Assembly: GCA_030532245.1 (NCBI GenBank) | Contig: JAUNLN010000005.1 | Coordinates: forward strand, 22,618-86,617 | Reading direction: 5' to 3' | DNA from: Actinomycetaceae bacterium | GTDB lineage: Bacteria; Actinomycetota; Actinomycetes; Actinomycetales; Actinomycetaceae | Length of the DNA stretch: 64,000 nt | In this document: piece by piece, positions 18,053 through 27,105 of the stretch | Numbering within the stretch: the first letter of the stretch is position 1 | Layout of the letters: each line of letters opens with the position of its first letter | Position numbers and translations under genes: made by a program | Notes under the pieces: model-generated | Databases searched by the model: none | Told to the model about the DNA's origin: nothing | What the model saw: the letters and a program-made list of their open reading frames with translations, nothing else

Positions 18053-19069
18053 GTGAGTGACGAACCCCGAAAGAGAATTTTGCTGGCGTCTCCCCGCGGC
18101 TACTGCGCGGGTGTGGATCGCGCGGTTGACGCGGTTGAGAAGGCGCTTGACCTGTACGGCGCGCCGATTTACGTGCGCAAGGAGATTGTGCACAACCGCT
18201 ACGTTGTGGAAACGCTTTCGAAGCGTGGCGCGATTTTTGTGGAGGAAACCTCGCAGGTGCCAGAAGGCGCGCGCGTAGTGTTTTCCGCACACGGCGTGTC
18301 GCCCGCGGTGCATGCGGAGGCGGCGCAGCGTCGTCTCTCGACGATTGACGCAACCTGCCCGCTGGTTACGAAGGTGCACAAAGAGGCTGTGCGTTTCGCG
18401 AAGTCTGACTACGACATTATTCTCGTAGGCCACGAGGGCCACGAGGAGGTTGAGGGCACCTACGGTGAGGCTCCCGACCACATTCAGGTGGTTGGCACGC
18501 CGGAGGAAGTCGACAACATTGAGGTTCGTGACCCGAACAAGGTCGTGTGGCTGTCTCAAACAACTCTTTCTGTAGATGAGACGATGGAGACGGTGAGGCG
18601 ACTTCGTGAGCGTTTCCCGAACCTGCAGGATCCGCCTTCGGATGACATTTGCTACGCCACCCAGAACAGGCAAGAGGTTGTGAAGACGATTGCGCCGCAG
18701 GTCGATCTCATGATCGTGGTCGGCTCGGCCAACTCGTCTAACTCTGTGCGCCTAGTTGAGGTGGCGATAGATGCTGGCGCTGGGGCGGCTCAGCGTATTG
18801 ATAAGGCTGATGAGCTGGATTTGGCTTGGCTTGAGGGCGTGTCTACGGTTGGTATCACTTCGGGTGCTTCGGTGCCGGATATTTTGGTGCGCGACCTGAT
18901 TGCCCGCCTGCAGGAGCTTGGCTTTGGTGAGGCTGAGGAGGTGCGTACTCGCACCGAGACGATCACGTTTGCTCTACCGCGTAACCTCCGCGAAGCACTG
19001 AAGCGCAAGGGCGCAACGGCTGAGGACGAGACGGGCAGGCGCACCCCTGGCCCCGACCACACCTGCTAA
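18053..19069 (+). CDS. ispH: 4-hydroxy-3-methylbut-2-enyl diphosphate reductase
   Basis: The 338-residue iron-sulfur enzyme makes isopentenyl and dimethylallyl diphosphate in the last step of the MEP pathway. The three cluster cysteines are in [25 protein letters not shown] and [38 protein letters not shown] and [10 protein letters not shown] are other signatures. I chose GTG 18053 because [16 protein letters not shown] fits the family and a -10 hexamer sits six bases upstream. The reading frame is open further upstream but lacks family sequence. The product feeds prenyl synthesis such as that by the UppS-like enzyme at 10.8 kb. Confidence 0.96.
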   Translation: MSDEPRKRILLASPRGYCAGVDRAVDAVEKALDLYGAPIYVRKEIVHNRYVVETLSKRGAIFVEETSQVPEGARVVFSAHGVSPAVHAEAAQRRLSTIDATCPLVTKVHKEAVRFAKSDYDIILVGHEGHEEVEGTYGEAPDHIQVVGTPEEVDNIEVRDPNKVVWLSQTTLSVDETMETVRRLRERFPNLQDPPSDDICYATQNRQEVVKTIAPQVDLMIVVGSANSSNSVRLVEVAIDAGAGAAQRIDKADELDLAWLEGVSTVGITSGASVPDILVRDLIARLQELGFGEAEEVRTRTETITFALPRNLREALKRKGATAEDETGRRTPGPDHTC

Positions 19070-19117
19070 AAGCGCACACCTGTTAGTAGCGGTAGCGCAA
19101 CAATCGAATAGTGGTTG

Positions 19118-19160
19118 AATGCCCGCGGGATTGGCAGTGGCCTCCCGCGGGCATTTGCTT
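19118..19160. terminator. Bidirectional terminator between ispH and rmuC
   Basis: AATGCCCGCGGGA pairs with TCCCGCGGGCATT across a 12-base loop and is followed by a T-rich tract. The genes converge. Confidence 0.88.
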
Positions 19161-19184
19161 TGCCCAGGTTACCGGGCTCAGGGG

Positions 19185-20231
19185 CTAGTCTTTGCCGAGT
19201 TCTGGAACTTGACGAACAGCGTGGTCGATCGGCTCGATGGGGGAGTTGATCGACCGCTCGATACTACTGATGTTGCGGGCGGTTACGGCCAGGCGCTTCT
19301 CAAACGAGCCGACAGCACTGTTGTAGTTCACAACCGTTTGCCGCAGGGAATCACCGAGCTTCGCAAGGTGAGTGCTGAGCAGGTTGATGCGCTCTGCAAG
19401 GGTGCGGCCGAGCTGGAGGATTTCGCGCGCATCTTGCTCGAGCGAATCCTTCGACCAGGCGTATCCAACTACGCGAAGTAGCGTGTGCAGGGCAGAAGGC
19501 CCGGCAATCACTATGCCCTTGTCGATCGCATCGTCAAACAGTTGCGGATCCGCCTCGAGCGAAGCCCCAATGAGGGCTTCGGACGGCATGTAGAGAACCA
19601 CGACGTCGAGCGAGCCGGGCACAATGTCCGCGTACTTGCGGTTCGCCAACTGGTTCACGTGAGAGCGCACAGCCCTCGAGTGTGCTTTCAGGTTTTCTGC
19701 GCGAAGCTCCTCATCGTCGAAGGAACGCATGTAAGCATCGAGCGGCACCTTCGAGTCGATCACGAGCGCCCCATCACCGGGTAGGTTTACAACGACGTCG
19801 GGGCGGGCGCCTCCAAGTCGAACCTGCTCGTCAAAATCGATGTGCTTTGCAAGACCCGACATCTCCAGTACGCGCCGAAGCGAAAGCTCACCCCAACTGC
19901 CGCGCGTAGGAGCGCCGCGTAGCGCCGTGTCGAGTTTTTGCGTGGCAGCGAGAACTTCGCGACCCGTCTGCTGGCTCATCCCCAGCTCGGAAATAACCCA
20001 ATCGAGGTGGTGTTTCTGCGCGGTGTCCATCCGCCCCACCCGGCTATCAAGAGCGTGCAACGCCTCATTTAGCGGAGCTAACTCCTTCGAAACCTGGTAG
20101 GCGAGCGCATCCTTATCGACACCGCTCGAAGCCTCGCGCGCGCCTTTCGCCGCAAGAAAGCCCGCGAAGTAGCCGACAACGAGCCCGGCAACGAGGGTGA
20201 TCAGAGAAATAATCCAGCCTGTAGTAGTCAT
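19185..20231 (-). CDS. rmuC: RmuC-family DNA recombination protein
   Basis: The 348-residue protein has one N-terminal membrane anchor (IISLITLVAGLVVGYFAGFL), a coiled-coil (residues about 45-95) and the RmuC nuclease-like domain with RGSWGELSLRRVLEMSGL, DVVVNLPGDGALVIDSKVPL and VVLYMPSEALI. The family limits rearrangements at short inverted repeats. No SD is present; TGTAAT lies exactly six bases upstream of the ATG, so the message is probably leaderless. It diverges from ychF. Confidence 0.93.
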   Translation of the reverse strand: MTTTGWIISLITLVAGLVVGYFAGFLAAKGAREASSGVDKDALAYQVSKELAPLNEALHALDSRVGRMDTAQKHHLDWVISELGMSQQTGREVLAATQKLDTALRGAPTRGSWGELSLRRVLEMSGLAKHIDFDEQVRLGGARPDVVVNLPGDGALVIDSKVPLDAYMRSFDDEELRAENLKAHSRAVRSHVNQLANRKYADIVPGSLDVVVLYMPSEALIGASLEADPQLFDDAIDKGIVIAGPSALHTLLRVVGYAWSKDSLEQDAREILQLGRTLAERINLLSTHLAKLGDSLRQTVVNYNSAVGSFEKRLAVTARNISSIERSINSPIEPIDHAVRQVPELGKD

Positions 20232-20237
20232 ACTTCT

Positions 20238-20243
20238 ATTACA
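20238..20243 (-). promoter_or_regulatory. -10 element for leaderless rmuC
   Basis: On the minus strand TGTAAT is followed by AGAAGT and the ATG. Confidence 0.5.
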
Positions 20244-20312
20244 GCGGATGGTAGGGACATTATTTTTAAGTGACGTCGCGCCCGGGCGATTTTGAATGCC
20301 CCGCGCGTGTCC

Positions 20313-20318
20313 TAGACT
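20313..20318 (+). promoter_or_regulatory. -10 element for leaderless ychF
   Basis: TAGACT is followed by GTACGT and the GTG start. A TTGAAT 15 bp upstream could be a -35 element. Confidence 0.55.
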
Positions 20319-20324
20319 GTACGT

Positions 20325-21410
20325 GTGGCTTTGACTATTGGTATTGCAGGACTTCCAAACGTAGGGAAGTCGACGTTGTTCAATGCGCTCACTCGCGCAA
20401 CCGTTCTAGCGGCGAACTACCCGTTCGCAACGATCGAACCGAATATTGGTGTTGTGCCGCTGCCAGATGCTCGCCTCGGCGTGCTTGCAGACATGTTCGC
20501 GTCTGAAAAGGTAGTGCCCGCAACCGTGTCGTTCGTCGACATTGCAGGTATTGTGCGCGGCGCTTCCGAAGGTGAGGGCCTTGGCAACCAGTTCCTCGCA
20601 AACATTCGCGAAGCTGACGCGATCTGTCAGGTCACGCGCGCGTTCCTCGACCCCGACGTCGTACACGTTGACGGTAAGGTTTCCCCGAAAGACGACATTG
20701 AGACGGTTTCGACCGAGCTGATCCTCGCCGACATGCAGACGCTCGAGCGTCAAATCCCGAAGCTTGAAAAAGAGGTGCGTGCAAAGCGCACGGAGGCTGA
20801 GTACCTAACTACCGCGCAGGCGTGCATGGACATGCTGGAGCGCGGAATCCTCGTATCCGTGGGCGCGCCCGAGGCGGGTCTCGACCCCGCGATCGTGAAG
20901 TCGTTCCAACTCATGACCGCGAAGCCGTTCATCTACGTGTTCAACATGGACGCGGAGGGCCTTGAGGATGAGGCGAAGATGCAGGAGCTGCGCGAACTCG
21001 TCGCCCCTGCTGAAGCCGTGTTCCTCGACGCCCAGTTCGAGTCGGAACTCGTTGAGCTAGATGAGGATGAGGCGCGCGAAATGCTGGCCGAGGTCGGCCA
21101 GGTGGAGTCGGGTCTCGACAAGCTCGCTCGCGTTGGCTTCGACACTCTCGGCCTGCAGACCTACCTCACGGCCGGCCCGAAGGAGTCGCGTGCATGGACG
21201 ATCCGCAAGGGATGGACCGCACCCCAGGCAGCCGGTGTTATCCATACCGACTTTGAGCGTGGCTTCATTAAGGCCGAGATCGTCTCCTACGACGACCTCA
21301 TCGAGGCAGGCTCGCTCGCCCAAGCTCGGGCAGAAGGCCACCTGCGCCTCGAAGGTAAGGAATACGTGATGCAAGACGGCGACGTCGTGGAGTTCAAATT
21401 CAACGTGTAA
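20325..21410 (+). CDS. ychF: Redox-regulated ATPase YchF (OLA1 family)
   Basis: The 361-residue P-loop NTPase has the Walker A motif GLPNVGKSTLFNAL, the ATEPNIG-like segment NYPFATIEPNIGVVPLPD, the Walker B/G3 region FVDIAGIVRGASEGEGLGNQ, and the nonstandard G4 motif that gives ATP preference. The C-terminal TGS domain ends MQDGDVVEFKFNV. The family binds ribosomes and affects stress responses. The start is GTG without SD; TAGACT lies six bases upstream. Confidence 0.97.
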   Translation: MALTIGIAGLPNVGKSTLFNALTRATVLAANYPFATIEPNIGVVPLPDARLGVLADMFASEKVVPATVSFVDIAGIVRGASEGEGLGNQFLANIREADAICQVTRAFLDPDVVHVDGKVSPKDDIETVSTELILADMQTLERQIPKLEKEVRAKRTEAEYLTTAQACMDMLERGILVSVGAPEAGLDPAIVKSFQLMTAKPFIYVFNMDAEGLEDEAKMQELRELVAPAEAVFLDAQFESELVELDEDEAREMLAEVGQVESGLDKLARVGFDTLGLQTYLTAGPKESRAWTIRKGWTAPQAAGVIHTDFERGFIKAEIVSYDDLIEAGSLAQARAEGHLRLEGKEYVMQDGDVVEFKFNV

Positions 21411-21466
21411 GCATTGCGAGGAGGGCAGACGAAACCTCCAAAATCGCCAAAATGTAAGACGATGAG

Positions 21467-21505
21467 AAAGATTGCCGTAGCAAACTTGCTGCGGCAATCT
21501 TTTTG
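21467..21505 (+). terminator. Rho-independent terminator after ychF
   Basis: AAAGATTGCCGTAGC pairs with GCTGCGGCAATCTTT (one G-T pair) and ends in TTTTTG. The following 220 bases up to the FMN reductase gene hold its presumed promoter, but no convincing -35/-10 pair was found. Confidence 0.9.
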
Positions 21506-21727
21506 TCAAAAATGTGACATGCAATTAACGCAAGCCCCCGGGCGCCGCATTTGCGGGAATATCGCGCTGGAAACGCCTCAAACTAGACATCTGATATCTC
21601 GATTTCGAGTTTCAAGATGCGGAGAATACGCGCATCTGTAGCCTTGTTCACGGAATAGTTTTTGAGTCATGACTGTTGTTGGTCATGGAACTATCGTCTA
21701 CACAGATTTATATAGAGAGGAACCTCA

Positions 21728-22294
21728 ATGACTAAGCCCGTTCTTCAGGTAGTAATTGCAAGCACCCGCCCGAATCGCATGGGTGGAACCGTCGCAGAAT
21801 GGTTCGTTGCAGAAGCTGAAAAGCACGGCGGTTTCGAAGTTCAGGTAACCGACCTTAAAGAACTCGACCTTCCGATGATGAACGAGCCCAAGCACCCGGC
21901 AATGCAGGACTACCAATTCGAATACACGAAGAAGTGGGCCAAGATCGTTGAGAACTCCGACGCGTTCGTATTCGTAATGCCCGAATACAACTTCGGCTAC
22001 AACGCGGCACTCAAGAACGCCATCGACTACCTGTACAAGGAATGGGCATACAAGCCGGTTTCCTTCGTCTCCTACGGTGGCGTCTCGGGCGGCCTCCGCG
22101 CAGTCCAGATGCTCAAGCAGGTTGTGACCACCCTCAAGATGATCCCGCTCACCGAGCAGGTCACCATCCCGTTCGTATTCGAATACATCAAGGACGGCAA
22201 GCTTCAGCCGACCGAGATCGTCACCCAGTCTGTAGACGTCATGCTGAACGAGCTAGCCAAGGTGGAGAAGGCAACCGCCTCCCTGCGCGGCTAA
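21728..22294 (+). CDS. NADPH-dependent FMN reductase-like flavoprotein
   Basis: The 188-residue protein has a flavodoxin-like fold: the N-terminal phosphate-binding loop ASTRPNRMGG, the segment DLKELDLPMMNEP, and the flavin-contacting MPEYNFGYNAALKNAIDYL followed by KPVSFVSYGGVSGGLRA. Such enzymes transfer electrons from NAD(P)H to flavin, quinones or azo compounds; the real acceptor is unknown. AGAGAGGAACC precedes the ATG. It stands alone between terminators. Confidence 0.92.
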   Translation: MTKPVLQVVIASTRPNRMGGTVAEWFVAEAEKHGGFEVQVTDLKELDLPMMNEPKHPAMQDYQFEYTKKWAKIVENSDAFVFVMPEYNFGYNAALKNAIDYLYKEWAYKPVSFVSYGGVSGGLRAVQMLKQVVTTLKMIPLTEQVTIPFVFEYIKDGKLQPTEIVTQSVDVMLNELAKVEKATASLRG

Positions 22295-22350
22295 CCACCC
22301 CTCATAAATCGTTTTCAAGCTTCGCGAGCATCTCTAACGCGCGCGTTGCG

Positions 22351-22385
22351 GGCGCCCCACCAAAACCAGGTGGGGCGCCTTGCGC
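22351..22385 (+). terminator. Rho-independent terminator after the FMN reductase gene
   Basis: GGCGCCCCACC pairs perfectly with GGTGGGGCGCC around a seven-base loop and is followed by TTGCGCATT, a weak T tract. Confidence 0.8.
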
Positions 22386-22762
22386 ATTATGAGCCAGAAT
22401 TAGGAAACTTCTCGTTTGTTAAAAGTTTCTGATTTTGAAAGAGAAGACGAAGCGTCACAAAGCTATGATCAAAGAGGCTTAACGCCACATCCAAGCACAT
22501 AGAGGAGGACGAAACACGGCCTGCGCGGCGAAATAACGCCTCACAACTCTTACCCGCCCGGAAACGGCTGGATCGAAGAGCGTGAGATAAGCGTCAAAAA
22601 CGTTCCCCCAAGGCCCTCTCAGTTTCACGTTTTGATCGAAATTTACTAAAGTCAATAGACAGTTTTGACATTAAATCAGAAAGAACCAGGAACAGTTGTT
22701 GTGAAGTCGGTGGGATGACGAAACATCTCGACGGCTCCATGGCCTGAAGAAAGTCATAGCCC
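22386..22762. other. Long leader region upstream of the opp operon
   Basis: About 380 bases without a supportable gene. AT-rich patches near 22632-22680 (TTTACTAAAG, TTTTGACATTAAATC) could hold the operon promoter, but no well-spaced -35/-10 pair was found. No known riboswitch class is recognised by eye. Confidence 0.4.
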
Positions 22763-23746
22763 ATGTTCTACTATCTGGCACGCAGACTGGCGAACTACGC
22801 CCTACTGCTATTCATCGCAGTGTCACTGGCGTACCTGATTGCGTCGTACACGCTCGACCCGAAAGCCGCGTACGACCTCACAGACCCAACCAGAGACTGG
22901 GACGCACTCGAGCGTCTCTTCATTTCCTACAACATCTCCGACACGATACCCGTGTGGGATAGGTACAAAATCTGGCTGGGCCGCGTGCTAACAGAATGGG
23001 ACTGGGGCATGACGCCCACCGGCGCAGAGGTTAACTCCATCATCGCGATCCGCATCTGGGTTTCCGTACGCCTCATCCTCATCGGCTCGATCATCGGCAT
23101 GGTAGGCGGCGTCGCAGTTGGCGCCTGGACTGCAACCAAGCAGTACTCCAAGACCGACCGCATCATCTCGATCCTCGCGCTCATCATCATCTCCACGCCC
23201 GTCATCGTTCTTGCGAACCTCCTGCAGATCGGTGCCACGCAGTTCAACATTGCAACCGGCACGCAGTTCTTCGAGTTCACGGGCGAAACCGGTGCGCACG
23301 GCAACTACTTCGGCGCGGCCTTCTTCGACCGCATGCAGCACCTCCTCCTCCCGACGCTTTCCATGTCGCTCACGGGCATCGCCTCATACTCGCGCTACCA
23401 GCGCAACCTGATGCTCGACACGCTCGGCGCCGACTACGTTCGCACCGCCCGCGCAAAGGGCCTCGTAAAATCGAAGGCCGTAACGAGGCACGCACTGCGC
23501 ACCTCGCTCGTGCCTATGGCAACATTCTTCGCATTCGCTGTCGCAACCCTCTTCCTAGGCGCAACCGTTACCGAGCAGGTGTTCGGCTGGCACGGTATGG
23601 GCATCTTCGGCGTCACATCGATCCAGGGCCAAGACATCAACGGCACGACCGCGGTCGTCGCCTTCTCCGGCGTCTCAACCCTCACGGGTGCGCTGCTGTC
23701 TGACCTGCTAATCGTTGTTGTAGACCCGCGAGTGAGGGTGAGCTAA
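22763..23746 (+). CDS. oppB: Peptide ABC transporter permease OppB-type
   Basis: This 327-residue inner-membrane permease starts with the typical MFYYLARRLANYALLLF segment and has about six membrane spans. The ABC-interaction loop SRYQRNLMLDTLGADYVRTA with following RAKGL is the EAA-type motif that contacts the ATPase. The ending LIVVVDPRVRV is standard for OppB/DppB. It pairs with OppC two bases downstream to form the channel for di- or oligopeptides. Only a weak AAGAAAG SD is seen before ATG 22763. Confidence 0.94.
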   Translation: MFYYLARRLANYALLLFIAVSLAYLIASYTLDPKAAYDLTDPTRDWDALERLFISYNISDTIPVWDRYKIWLGRVLTEWDWGMTPTGAEVNSIIAIRIWVSVRLILIGSIIGMVGGVAVGAWTATKQYSKTDRIISILALIIISTPVIVLANLLQIGATQFNIATGTQFFEFTGETGAHGNYFGAAFFDRMQHLLLPTLSMSLTGIASYSRYQRNLMLDTLGADYVRTARAKGLVKSKAVTRHALRTSLVPMATFFAFAVATLFLGATVTEQVFGWHGMGIFGVTSIQGQDINGTTAVVAFSGVSTLTGALLSDLLIVVVDPRVRVS

Positions 23747-23748
23747 AC

Positions 23749-24744
23749 ATGTCGAACAAACCTCAACCCCAAGAACGAGACGTAGAGAACGTCAGCAAGG
23801 TCGGAGGCGAAACAGCCCTCAAGACCGGAAGCGACCTCGAATCCGTAACCGAGCCCGTGAAGAGCGAGCCAAACAAGTCGAAGCGCCTCAGCCGCGGCGC
23901 ACTCATTCGCCGCAGGTTCATGCGCTCAACCACCTCCAAGATCGGTGTGTTCGGCTTCGCGTTCATCATCCTGCTCGCAATCATCGGCCCGTACGTGAGC
24001 CCCTGGGACTACCAGGAAGTTACGCCCGCGTTCCTAAAGCCGCCGAGCGCCGAGCACCTGTTCGGCACCACGCAGGGCGGCCGCGACGTACTTGCACTCA
24101 CGCTTGAGGGCCTGCGTAAGTCCCTCATCATCGGCATCTCGGTCTCTGCAATCCAGGTGACCGTCGCCGCGTTCGTCGGCGCATCCGCCGCATACTTCGG
24201 AGGCTTCTTCGAGAAGGCCTCACTGTGGGTTATCGACCTGCTCCTCGTGATCCCCTCGTTCCTCCTCATCGCTGTCATCTCGCAGTCGACGGGTGGCAAG
24301 GGCTCCTCGACGTTCCTGTTCATCCTGCTCCTCGCAGGCTTTGGCTGGATGCTCACCGCGCGCGTCGTTCGATCCATGACCCTCTCGGTCAAGAACCTCG
24401 AATACGTGACCGCGGCGCGCTACATGTCGGTGCCCTCCCACGTGGTCATCACGAAGCACATCATCCCGAACGTTGCTTCCTACCTCATCATCGACGCCGC
24501 ACTCGGCTTCGTTGCCGCAGTAATGTCTGAGACCGTTCTTTCCTACTTCGGTTTCGGCGTGCAACCGCCCGAGACGTCGCTCGGCGTTTTGATCGCAGAA
24601 GGTCAGGGCATGGCCACCACCTCACCGTGGATCTTCATGGCGCCCGCAACGATCCTTACGTTAACCCTCATTTTTGTTAACTTCATCGGCGACGGTCTAC
24701 GCGACGCAATCGACCCGTCCTCGAAGTCTGGAGGCCAAGCATGA
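23749..24744 (+). CDS. oppC: Peptide ABC transporter permease OppC-type
   Basis: The 331-residue permease has a hydrophilic N-terminal region of about 55 residues, then RRRFMRSTTSKIGVFGFAFI leading into the first membrane span, as in OppC. LFGTTQGGRDVLA is the conserved family segment, and KNLEYVTAARYMSVPSHVVI is the ATPase-contact loop. FVNFIGDGLRDAIDP at the end is typical. Its stop overlaps the start of oppDF (ATGA), which shows tight coupling. Confidence 0.95.
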   Translation: MSNKPQPQERDVENVSKVGGETALKTGSDLESVTEPVKSEPNKSKRLSRGALIRRRFMRSTTSKIGVFGFAFIILLAIIGPYVSPWDYQEVTPAFLKPPSAEHLFGTTQGGRDVLALTLEGLRKSLIIGISVSAIQVTVAAFVGASAAYFGGFFEKASLWVIDLLLVIPSFLLIAVISQSTGGKGSSTFLFILLLAGFGWMLTARVVRSMTLSVKNLEYVTAARYMSVPSHVVITKHIIPNVASYLIIDAALGFVAAVMSETVLSYFGFGVQPPETSLGVLIAEGQGMATTSPWIFMAPATILTLTLIFVNFIGDGLRDAIDPSSKSGGQA

Positions 24745-26876
24745 GCCGCTCATCCCGCAAGCTGGATAACACGCCTGTACCGGAGCGCCAAGACGGCGTA
24801 CCCATCCTCGAGATTAAAGACCTGAACGTAACGTTCCCCTCCGAAGATGGTGCCGTGCACGCAGTTCGCGGAGTGAACCTCACCGTTCACCCCGGCGAAG
24901 TTCTCGGCATCGTAGGCGAATCCGGTTCCGGCAAGTCCGTAACCTCCCTCGCCGTGATGGGCCTACTCGACGAGTCCGCGAAGGTAAGCGGCTCCGTCAA
25001 ACTGCACGGCACGGAAATCCTCGGCAAGTCCGATGGGTGGATGTCGAAGATCCGCGGCAAGAAGGTCGCGATGGTCTTCCAAGACCCGCTATCGGCTCTC
25101 ACTCCCGTCTACACGATCGGCGATCAAATCGTTGAGGCACTGACCATCCACCAGAAGATGTCGAAGCAGGCCGCGCAGGAGCGCGCGATCGAGCTTCTCG
25201 AACTCGTTGGTATCCCGAACCCGGAGGTGCGCTACAAGGCGTTCCCGCACGAGTTCTCCGGCGGCATGCGCCAACGCGTAATGATCGCAATCGCGATCGC
25301 GAACGACCCCGACCTCATCATCGCGGACGAGCCGACCACGGCACTCGACGTGACGATTCAGGCGCAGATCCTCGACCTTCTAAAGAAGGCGCAGAAGGAA
25401 ACCAACGCTGCCGTGCTCATGATTACGCACGACCTCGGCGTGGTTGCGGGCATGGCCGACCGCGTTGCCGTCATGTACGCCGGCCGCTGCGTTGAATACG
25501 GTTCGGTTGACGACATCTTCTACAACTCGACGATGCCGTACACGATCGGCCTTCTCGGTTCGCTTCCGCGCCCCGACCAAGACTCCTCCGAACCGCTCGC
25601 ATCCGTCGAAGGTAACCCTCCGTCGATGCTCACGGAACCGACGGGCTGCCCGTTCGCTCCGCGCTGCCCGATGGCTACGGACGCCTGCCTAAACGGGGAG
25701 CCGGAACTTCAGATCTCGCCGAACAACACCTCCGAAGACGGCGTCGACCACATCGTGGCCTGCGTGCGCGCCAAGGAGATCGTCGAGAACAACTGGAACC
25801 ACGCGGACATCTACCCGATGCCGCCCGCATTCAGCTCCCCGATCGCAGACGCAGACCGCAACAAGCGTGACGAAGTGCTTCGCGTTACCGACCTGAAGAA
25901 GTACTTCCCCCTCATGAAGGGCGCCATCTTCAAGCGCCAGGTGGGCACCGTGCACGCGGTAGACGAGATCTCGCTCGACATTCGCGAAGGCGAAACCCTC
26001 GCACTCGTGGGCGAGTCCGGCTCCGGTAAGACGACCACGCTTCTTGAAATCCTCAACCTGCAAAAGCCGCAGGACGGCACAATCGTCGTGTTCGGCAAAG
26101 ACGCGGCAACCATGTCGAGCCGTGAGCGCAAGAGCGTGCGCGAAGACCTGCAGGTCGTGTTCCAAGACCCGATGGCCTCGCTCGACCCGCGTATGCCAAT
26201 CTCCGAAATCATCGCGGAGCCCCTTCGCTACAACAACTATCCAAAAGACAAGATTGAGGAGCGCGTCGAAGAGCTCATGACCCTCGTCGGCCTCGAGCCC
26301 GCGCACCTCAACCGCTACCCGCGCCACTTCTCCGGTGGTCAGCGCCAGCGCATCGGCATCGCCCGCGCACTGGCACTACGCCCGCGCCTCCTCGTACTCG
26401 ACGAGCCGGTATCAGCCCTCGACGTGTCGATTCAGGCAGGCGTAATCAACCTCCTCGAAGAACTGCGCGCAAAACTGAAGCTCTCATACCTGTTCGTAGC
26501 CCACGACCTCTCCGTCGTGCGCCACATCGCAGACCGCGTTGCAGTTATGTACCTGGGCAAGATCGTAGAGGTCGGTGCAGTCCAAGAAGTCTTCGACAGG
26601 CCGCGCCACCCCTACACGCAGGCACTCCTCTCCGCCATTCCGATCCCGGATCCGCGCAAGGAGCGCACCCGCGAACGCGTACTTTTGGAAGGCGACCTCC
26701 CCTCGCCGGCGAACCCGCCGTCGGGATGCCGCTTCCGCACGCGTTGCCCGAAGTTCCTCACCCTAAGTGAGGCCGACCAGCAGCGTTGCATCAACGAGTC
26801 GCCCGCCCTCCTCCAAGAGGGGGACGTCGACACGATGAACGCGTGCCACTACCCAGAACAACTGCACGTCTTCTAA
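24741..26876 (+). CDS. Fused peptide ABC transporter ATPase OppD-OppF
   Basis: The 711-residue cytoplasmic protein carries two complete ABC domains. The first has Walker A GESGSGKS, signature FSGGMRQRV and Walker [11 protein letters not shown], and ends with the OppD C-terminal Cys motif [14 protein letters not shown]. The second, from about residue 375, has [10 protein letters not shown], signature FSGGQRQRI, Walker [15 protein letters not shown] and a second Cys-rich end [10 protein letters not shown]. These tails can bind an iron-sulfur cluster in related ATPases. The order B-C-DF then A matches one complete importer. The DF fusion removes the need to assemble two ATPases. Confidence 0.95.
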   Translation: MSRSSRKLDNTPVPERQDGVPILEIKDLNVTFPSEDGAVHAVRGVNLTVHPGEVLGIVGESGSGKSVTSLAVMGLLDESAKVSGSVKLHGTEILGKSDGWMSKIRGKKVAMVFQDPLSALTPVYTIGDQIVEALTIHQKMSKQAAQERAIELLELVGIPNPEVRYKAFPHEFSGGMRQRVMIAIAIANDPDLIIADEPTTALDVTIQAQILDLLKKAQKETNAAVLMITHDLGVVAGMADRVAVMYAGRCVEYGSVDDIFYNSTMPYTIGLLGSLPRPDQDSSEPLASVEGNPPSMLTEPTGCPFAPRCPMATDACLNGEPELQISPNNTSEDGVDHIVACVRAKEIVENNWNHADIYPMPPAFSSPIADADRNKRDEVLRVTDLKKYFPLMKGAIFKRQVGTVHAVDEISLDIREGETLALVGESGSGKTTTLLEILNLQKPQDGTIVVFGKDAATMSSRERKSVREDLQVVFQDPMASLDPRMPISEIIAEPLRYNNYPKDKIEERVEELMTLVGLEPAHLNRYPRHFSGGQRQRIGIARALALRPRLLVLDEPVSALDVSIQAGVINLLEELRAKLKLSYLFVAHDLSVVRHIADRVAVMYLGKIVEVGAVQEVFDRPRHPYTQALLSAIPIPDPRKERTRERVLLEGDLPSPANPPSGCRFRTRCPKFLTLSEADQQRCINESPALLQEGDVDTMNACHYPEQLHVF

Positions 26877-26882
26877 TACCGC

Positions 26883-27011
26883 AAGGGGCCTTTAAACCTT
26901 TGGCAAAGCCGCGACCAAGAGGTCAAAGCACATCTGCCACGCAATTGCATCGGCGTTCACTATGTGGGACGTATGTTGCGATTAGAAAAAGAGGTTGCGA
27001 AAAGGCCCCTT
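26883..27011. repeat. Long-range inverted repeat between oppDF and oppA
   Basis: AAGGGGCCTTT (26883-26893) is the exact complement of AAAGGCCCCTT (27001-27011), 107 bases apart. The RNA could fold into a long stem that separates expression of the ATPase gene from that of the binding-protein gene. Confidence 0.45.
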
Positions 27012-27060
27012 TGCTGTAGGTGCTTCCCAGCAAGTGAAGTAGCCTATCGAACTAGGCCGA

Positions 27061-27070
27061 GGTGTACACC
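27061..27070. promoter_or_regulatory. Palindrome GGTGTACACC upstream of oppA
   Basis: This perfect 10-bp palindrome sits 36 bases before the oppA start. It may be an operator; no regulator is identified. Confidence 0.3.
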
Positions 27071-27105
27071 GAGGCAATTATTTTCAACTATATGGAGGTA
27101 AAACA

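Noticed and set aside
21414-21641. Short plus-strand open frame after ychF with a CxxC motif
   Set aside because: It reads through the ychF terminator hairpin and has no SD.
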